Position numbers and translations under genes: made by a program
Part shown: piece after piece, positions 58,980 to 64,000 of the stretch
Layout of the letters: each line of letters begins with the position of its first letter
Numbering within the stretch: the stretch's first letter is position 1
NCBI GenBank assembly: GCA_029706075.1
Contig: JAINUG010000113.1
Span: 1,961,279 to 2,025,278, forward strand
From: Aldrovandia affinis
Lineage: Eukaryota; Chordata; Actinopteri; Notacanthiformes; Halosauridae
Reading direction: 5' to 3'
DNA length: 64,000 nucleotides
The notes under the pieces: model-generated
The model's input: only the letters and a program-made list of their open reading frames with translations
What the model was told of the DNA's origin: nothing
Database searches by the model: none

Positions 58980-60275
58980 GTCATTGTTCATCGAAAACTA
59001 ACAACATTTTTGTCCAGAGTGGAATGACCTTCTCCACTCGGCCAGGACCGCGGAATCACTGACCATCTTTCGCAAGAGGCTTAAAACCCACTACCACTGA
59101 ATACATATACAGGCAGTCCCCGGGTTACGAACGAGATCCGTTCTTAAGTCTGTCTTTAAGTCGAATTTGTATGTAAGTCGGAACAGGTACATACAGTTCT
59201 TATTAATTGTCACTTAGTCAAATGTTTGTCTTAGTATAGTATTTATTTGACCTTTCTGTGCATATAAAACACTTAAGAAAAACCTCCAAATACAATAAAA
59301 CATCTTAAACATAACATTCAGGACATATTAATACTGTAATAATAATAATAATAATAACAATACTGTAATATTATTAATAATAATAATACAGTAATAATAA
59401 AAGTAACTATGTACATACAGTACTGTACTGTAAAAAACATTAAAGAAACAGTTCTTAAAACAGTTTAGATAGAAAAAAAGAAAAAGGATCATGATTAAAG
59501 GTTAACACTCATTTGTGAGGTAACATTATGATGACATTAATAACTGGATGATGCAGAAGATGATGGACTTGGAGATGGACTTTCGCAGCACTTACATCTG
59601 CACTCGCTGCTTTACCTTGAACTTTAATATTATGTAAATTTGCTCTCAATTTAAAGCGATTGAACCAACCCCTACTTGCAACAAATTATTCGTCGCAATT
59701 GCCTTCACTTGCTGCATGAGCCTTTTCTTGCACTAAAGAAAGGCTAATAGGCATATTAGGCTTACCAGCACTTGCATCGGATTTACGCTTTGGAGGCATC
59801 GTTGTAAGGATAAGAGAAAGATAAAAACGGGACCGTGATCTGACTTAAAATAACGGACGACGATCTCTGTTCCTTGAGCCAACGAACTGCTGAAACCGCG
59901 TAATGTTTTCATGAGCATCACAAAGTAGTCAGTTCGTTCGTTATTATGAACCATTGTATTTAAATCCATTTTTAAATATATAATAGGCCTTATGGCAGTC
60001 CGTTCGTAAGTACGAGTTGTCCGTAAGCCGGACGTTCGTAACCCGGGGACTGCCGGTACGGTAATATAATAAAAATATGATATAATCATTGACAAAAAAA
60101 CGAAAACCTTTCCCTGTTCTACAGGTGTAGAGTGTAGCTGTCTACAGTGATGCCTGTTGCATTGTTACTGTACTGATCTCTTGCTTTCGCTTTGATTATT
60201 CTTGCCATTTTTAAATCCACTCATTGTAAGTGGCTCTGGATAAGTGCTAAACATTTCTAAAATGTAAAAATGCAT
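58980..60275 (+). mobile_element. LINE 3' end, split by a Tigger element
   Basis: Before the insertion, 59018-59100 reads EWNDLLHSARTAESLTIFRK and then a stop after KTHYH, the end of an L2-like reverse transcriptase. After the insertion, 60060-60275 reads as the 3' untranslated part, ending in the conserved tail TGTAAGTGGCTCTGGATAAG (60226-60245), related to the SINE tails at 22607 and 44656. The LINE must be older than the Tigger copy in it. Confidence 0.72.
59110..60056 (-). mobile_element. Tigger/pogo-type transposon (947 bp), internally deleted
   Basis: TA duplications lie at 59108-59109 and 60057-60058. The ends CAGGCAGTCCCCGGGTTACG and the complement on the right (one mismatch next to the end) are the classic Tigger terminal repeat. 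On the minus strand an ATG at 59799 begins MPPKRKSDASAGK, like the start of Tigger transposases, but the frame is soon lost and the catalytic part is absent. AAT-type simple repeats lie at 59336-59400. Confidence 0.9.
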
Positions 60276-62509
60276 TGTGCAATGCAACGCATTTCAAACA
60301 TATAATTTAGTAATTAGCAAAAATGTAAACCAACCAAAGTACATATAAAGTGACTGGTAATGTCCTCTGTACATAGTTGAAGATTGCATTCTGCATGATT
60401 TCCCTTAGTATTGTGCACTGATCGGTGTTGTCCAACAAGGAACATGGACAGAATGTCACAGGGCATTTTCTGCAGGGCTGAACAGCACATTGTGAAGAGT
60501 CAGACACATTCAATTCCCCAACACCAGTCAAGAACTAAATTAATTGAATGGTTTTACATCATGTTCTGAAACGTATTGGGAACAATTGACTGTTGATCAT
60601 ATACAGTACATCACTCAATTAACCTATATACAGTAGAGGACAGATCTGTTTCTGCTTTCTTTTGCATTTCTCAAGACACAAATGAAATCACTCATTACTC
60701 AGGTTTTTCAATTGAGAATCTTTAGGCTCAGTATGACATTATTAAAATGTTATATGTAGTGTCTTTCAAACAATAACAGATTATCTATACAAAATCTCAA
60801 TTCTATTTAGGACTTGATTTGCAGTTAAAGCATATCGAGACTTTCATCTATGGAATTCACACTTGTTTGCAGCGAGACTGTAATTCACCTCATCTACCAA
60901 TATGTAATGTCTATTTCCATGATTCATGGTGACTATTTTTGTATCTGGGTTGAGATCAAGAGGTCAACATTGTTTTGTAACTGTGCTGATGGGTGGTGAA
61001 GTCCACATTTAGAAGTTGTGGGACAGTTTTCATACTACTCTGGACTCCGTGTCCCATAGGCACCTCTTGTAATACATTATGTAACATTCTGCTCATTGAA
61101 CACAACAAATCGCTGTGGAAATACAAAAATTAATTTGTCAATTGAACAGGGGTCATTAAACGGGCAGATTGAGAGAGTGTAATTGTGAATTTGGCCATTG
61201 CACTAGGGTGAACGACCGTAATCATTGCAATGATTACCACTGGATCTTTAATGTCCACTGTGAGTCAGGACCTTGGTTTAATGTCTTTTCTGAAATATGA
61301 GGTTAGGCCTTCTTCAAGTGAAATGTTGTGCTATATTAGAGAGGTATGAGTAAGAGAACTCTTTCAGAACACTATACAGCCAGAATAACTGTCAGGAAAA
61401 AAATACAGCCACTATCATAAAATGCTGTTCATTGTCCATTAATCAGCTAATGCTGCACAATTTGTCTCTAGAGAGCAACCTAATGAAACATTCCATGGTG
61501 GCTTTCTCCCAGAATGCACCTCTAACTGACCCTCAGTCAGAGTGATCATTATTGGATTGTCATACAGGAGACAGTGTCTCCTCTGGGCCCATACAATAGA
61601 CAATTAGCCATCAATTAACTGATTGATTTAATGGAAGACTGGTGTCCCTGATCATTACATATTCGCATAGTTTTTTTTCTCAATACCTGTATTACGGGTA
61701 TTTTAAACATGCCATCTTTGTTGTGACTTACAATAAAATGTCTGCATTTCTTTCAACAAAGAGAAGATTACCACTTCCTTTTGTACTGTCAAATTGAAGG
61801 TGACATTTTGTGTTTATTCACATCTTCAGAGGACTCAAATGATGTATGAAGTAATCAGTGGGTGAGAGGATTCTTTTCAAGGCTGACAGAAAAGACACAG
61901 TAAAGGAAGCATACCGCTTAAATCTGTGAGCGCTGTCTTTCTCACTTCCTTTCCAGCTCTAACTTCTGGAAACGCAGTGTCATCCTCTCTCCAGTTCCCC
62001 TGCTCCCTTTCCACCCTCACTTCCGTTCACCATTACCTCTCCTGTTCTCTCCACTCCTCTCAACAGCTTAATTTTTCAGTGCTTGACTGGGCTAGAAGTT
62101 ATAACTGTTATAATTTCACTCTTTTTGAATGTTTGTCTGCTGCTGAATTAAAGTTAGCCCCCATATAAAAAATAAAATATTACATTTTGTTGAAAGCTCT
62201 AAGTAAATAGTTTGCCTTTTGTATCCTTCTGTTAAACAGGAAACAAACTTTGGTGAGAGCTTCTGTAGCCTGATGTTTTACTGTGTACACAATTAACAGA
62301 TAATAGGTGGACATACAAAGACAAAGTCACGTAGAATCTTGTGTTTCCACTGTGTGTAATAATTTATGTAATAAAATCAATGGTAATAGAATCTCATTAG
62401 AACTTTGATTGCATTATTTCTACGTCGGCTTTCTGAACAATACATTTCAGTAACCAGCTATCTTTGGCCTCTTTTGCGAACTGTTTGTTTTGTTTTCTGG
62501 CCCTTCTTT
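60276..62509. other. No gene seen; unassigned AT-rich DNA
   Basis: No supported coding frame, RNA gene or bounded repeat on either strand. Confidence 0.45.
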
Positions 62510-62610
62510 CAGTGGCGGGCCGTGCATTTCACACCTAGGCCTTCAGTAGTGCTCCGTCTGAATCAATCCACCCCTCAATAACTATTTTATGGCTATAAAA
62601 GCCATCTTAT

Positions 62611-62983
62611 TGTTATGTTTTGAGTGTCTGTTCGGTTTGTTTTTGCACTTTGTTTATTTATCTTTCTTCAGTCATGTTTCATTCTCGTTCTGTCATGCAC
62701 TTCGGGAAATTCTATGTTTCGGTTTTTCCGTCTTCGTTTCTAATCTCGTTTTACTTCCTTCTTACTTTCTAATTACACTTTGTATATATTAGTTAGATGT
62801 ATATAGTACTAACCAACTAATCTACTAACATTAGGGATTTAGATTAAGTTACTAACACTACTAATCACAAATTATCTCACGCTTCTAACTCTCGCTGTCA
62901 TTCTCTCTCGTCCTATCTCTGTACGCTTCTCACGTTCCGCTTTATTCGCACGCAGATTTCTTTATGCGTTCCTCCTCCTCCCT
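62611..62983 (+). repeat. LTR family A fragment, forward arm
   Basis: Starts TGTTATGTTTTGAG and follows the solo LTR of 12046 through GCACTTCGGGAAATTCTATG (62698-62717), the TTAGATGTATATAGTAC block and CGCACGCAGATTTC to the TGCGTTCCTCC block, where it stops. A short internal piece after TCGTTCTGT is missing relative to the other arm. Confidence 0.8.
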
Positions 62984-63125
62984 AAAAAACCGTAACATAG
63001 AATTTCCCTAAGTGCATGACAAGACAAGGAGAGGAACTCGAACAGGAACAATGACAGACGGGGAACAGAACGAGAATGAAACATGACTGAAGAAAGATAA
63101 ATAAACAAAGCGAACAGACACCCGT
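62984..63125 (-). repeat. LTR family A fragment, inverted arm
   Basis: The complement of this stretch repeats the start of the forward arm (GTGTCTGTTCG..., CAGTCATGTTTCATTCTCGT) and includes the TCCCCGTCTGTCATTGTTCC piece that the forward arm lacks. It is thus a separate but very similar copy, in opposite orientation. Confidence 0.8.
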
Positions 63126-63297
63126 TGCCGTTGCATCGAAGATAGATAACTCGTGTATCCAGAATAAATGCCTTTACTGAAGAAACAAACCCGGGGTGCT
63201 ACAGCTGCGACACACATAAAAAAGCATCAATAATAACCTCATAAAATTGCAATATTATTTAGGAAAATAGCAACATTTTACTCACCAAAAATCCTTA

Positions 63298-63550
63298 TTA
63301 TTTGTACACAAAATCCATCCTCCTTTCTTTCCTCAAAAAGAGTTCAATTACTCTGTCGTACAGATTATCCGTGTGTTTCAGTTCCATCAAGAAGTCCTTT
63401 TCTATCGCCATCGGCCGAATGCTGAAAGTCGAGCCTGCCCTGTCGTATTTCTGGCATAAGTTTTAATTCGCTTTAGGGCTGAAAATGTCCGCTCAAATGT
63501 CTGAATCACAGACTGATGTTAATTATATTTTGTCCATGAATACTTTAATA
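63298..63550 (-). pseudogene. hAT transposase C-terminal dimerisation region, frameshifted
   Basis: The minus strand reads VIQTFERTFSALKRIKTYAR and then NTTGQARLSA, the hallmark (ERxFS...RLS) of the hAT C-terminal dimerisation domain. After a frameshift near 63410 the reading continues MAIEKDFLMELKHTDNLYDR to a stop codon at 63298-63300. This is the end of the transposase; upstream coding is not seen because the inverted-repeat segment interrupts it. Confidence 0.85.
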
Positions 63551-63994
63551 GCTTTTTCCCTTGGTTGCGCTGCTTCCAGACGTGTATTTTCATATTAAAG
63601 CATTTAACCAATCACATTACATCATAGTCAGACACTCTCTGACTATCCAATCAAAGGGTGTGAATACGCTGACGCGTTACCTAGGCCTTCTAGAAGGCCT
63701 TCGTGTCCCCAACTCAAAATCTGATTGGTTGAAGCAACAGTTTGATCAACACTTATTTTATGCTACAGGGCCTGCAGAACTAATTGTGAAGGCCTCCAGG
63801 CAGATTTCTTTGACCCTGGCAACAAATGATGGCTGAAATGTGATTGGTTAAATGCTTTAATATGAAAATACACGTCTGGAAGCAGCGCAACCAGGGGAAA
63901 AGCTATGAAAGGAAGCGGACAGACCATTTGGAATTATTTAATAAGTATTCATGGAAAAAATATAATTAACATCAGTCTGTGATTCAGATATTTT
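63496..63994. repeat. Large inverted repeat, arms about 130-160 bp
   Basis: Left arm 63496-63625 and right arm 63837-63994 are reverse complements: for example CCAGACGTGTATTTTCATAT (63577-63596) against ATATGAAAATACACGTCTGG (63860-63879). The right arm has an extra piece of about 30 bp (63907-63940). The 210-bp loop contains the perfect palindrome AGGCCTTCTAGAAGGCCT (63683-63700). The left arm includes part of the hAT transposase coding, so the hAT sequence itself was duplicated head to head. Confidence 0.82.
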
Positions 63995-64000
63995 TTAGGC

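Larger units (their letters stand above)
62510..64000 (-). mobile_element. hAT transposon, one end visible, continues past window
   Basis: The left end CAGTGGCGGGCCGTGCATTT at 62510 is a typical hAT terminus, and C-terminal transposase coding follows on the minus strand at 63298-63550. LTR fragments are inserted at 62611-63125, and part of the hAT sequence is present twice in opposite directions (63496-63625 and 63837-63994). The other terminus is outside the window. Confidence 0.75.

Noticed and set aside
63561-63836. 91-codon plus-strand frame
   Set aside because: It spans the loop and one arm of the inverted repeat and has no family resemblance.

Overview
The window is vertebrate nuclear DNA, almost certainly from a ray-finned fish. 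It is AT-rich and interspersed, and I found no host protein-coding gene that I would defend. What can be recognised is a dense, nested set of mobile elements of the kinds common in teleosts: Tc1/mariner, Tigger/pogo, hAT, piggyBac, PIF/Harbinger-like, L2-type and other LINEs, tRNA-derived SINEs and LTR retrotransposons. Between them lie long single-copy-looking stretches, some of which read like conserved non-coding DNA of a gene desert or a very large intron. The species cannot be assigned from sequence reading alone.

Layout. 1-1.9 kb: a cut-off Tc1 fragment and a complete but dead Tc1 (736-1919, TA duplications). 3.1-3.5 kb: first of three copies of an unnamed repeat. 4.2-6.1 kb: broken L2-type LINE. 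6.7-11.3 kb: a head-to-tail array of a short LTR retrotransposon that has LTRs, primer-binding site and polypurine tract, but only a coiled-coil reading frame and no visible pol. 12.0-13.0 kb: solo LTR. 14.7-16.6 kb: Tc1 fragment inside another repeat. 17.9-18.3 kb: LINE 3' end. 20.6-22.3 kb: solo LTR split by a hAT element with a perfect 8-bp duplication. 22.5, 27.2 and 36.8 kb: SINEs, the last two with perfect 12-14 bp duplications. 30.4-31.0 kb: LINE reverse-transcriptase fragment. 33.2 kb: small hAT MITE. 34.4 kb: Tc1 fragment. 37.9-39.4 kb: piggyBac-type element (TTAA) holding an LTR fragment. 39.8-40.9 kb: hAT transposase remnant. 42.4-42.9 kb: foldback element. 44.4-46.3 kb: Harbinger-like MITE, SINE and third copy of the unnamed repeat. 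46.3-48.4 kb: Tc1 with a foreign insert. 48.5-48.9 kb: reverse-strand solo LTR with a perfect 5-bp duplication. 54.9-57.5 kb: non-repetitive, regulatory-looking DNA. 57.5-58.5 kb: LINE split by a hAT MITE. 59.0-60.3 kb: LINE split by a Tigger element. 62.5-64.0 kb: hAT element with an inverted pair of LTR fragments and a large inverted repeat that runs to the window edge.

The genes do not form pathways. Every recognisable protein is a transposase or reverse-transcriptase relic, or the coiled-coil product of the LTR array, and nearly all are broken by stops or frameshifts. The nesting (hAT in LTR, Tigger in LINE, hAT in LINE, LTR in piggyBac, LTRs in hAT, unknown in Tc1) gives a relative insertion order at many sites. 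The two units of the LTR array differ mainly by one-base insertions or deletions, so some frameshifts may be assembly error rather than biology.
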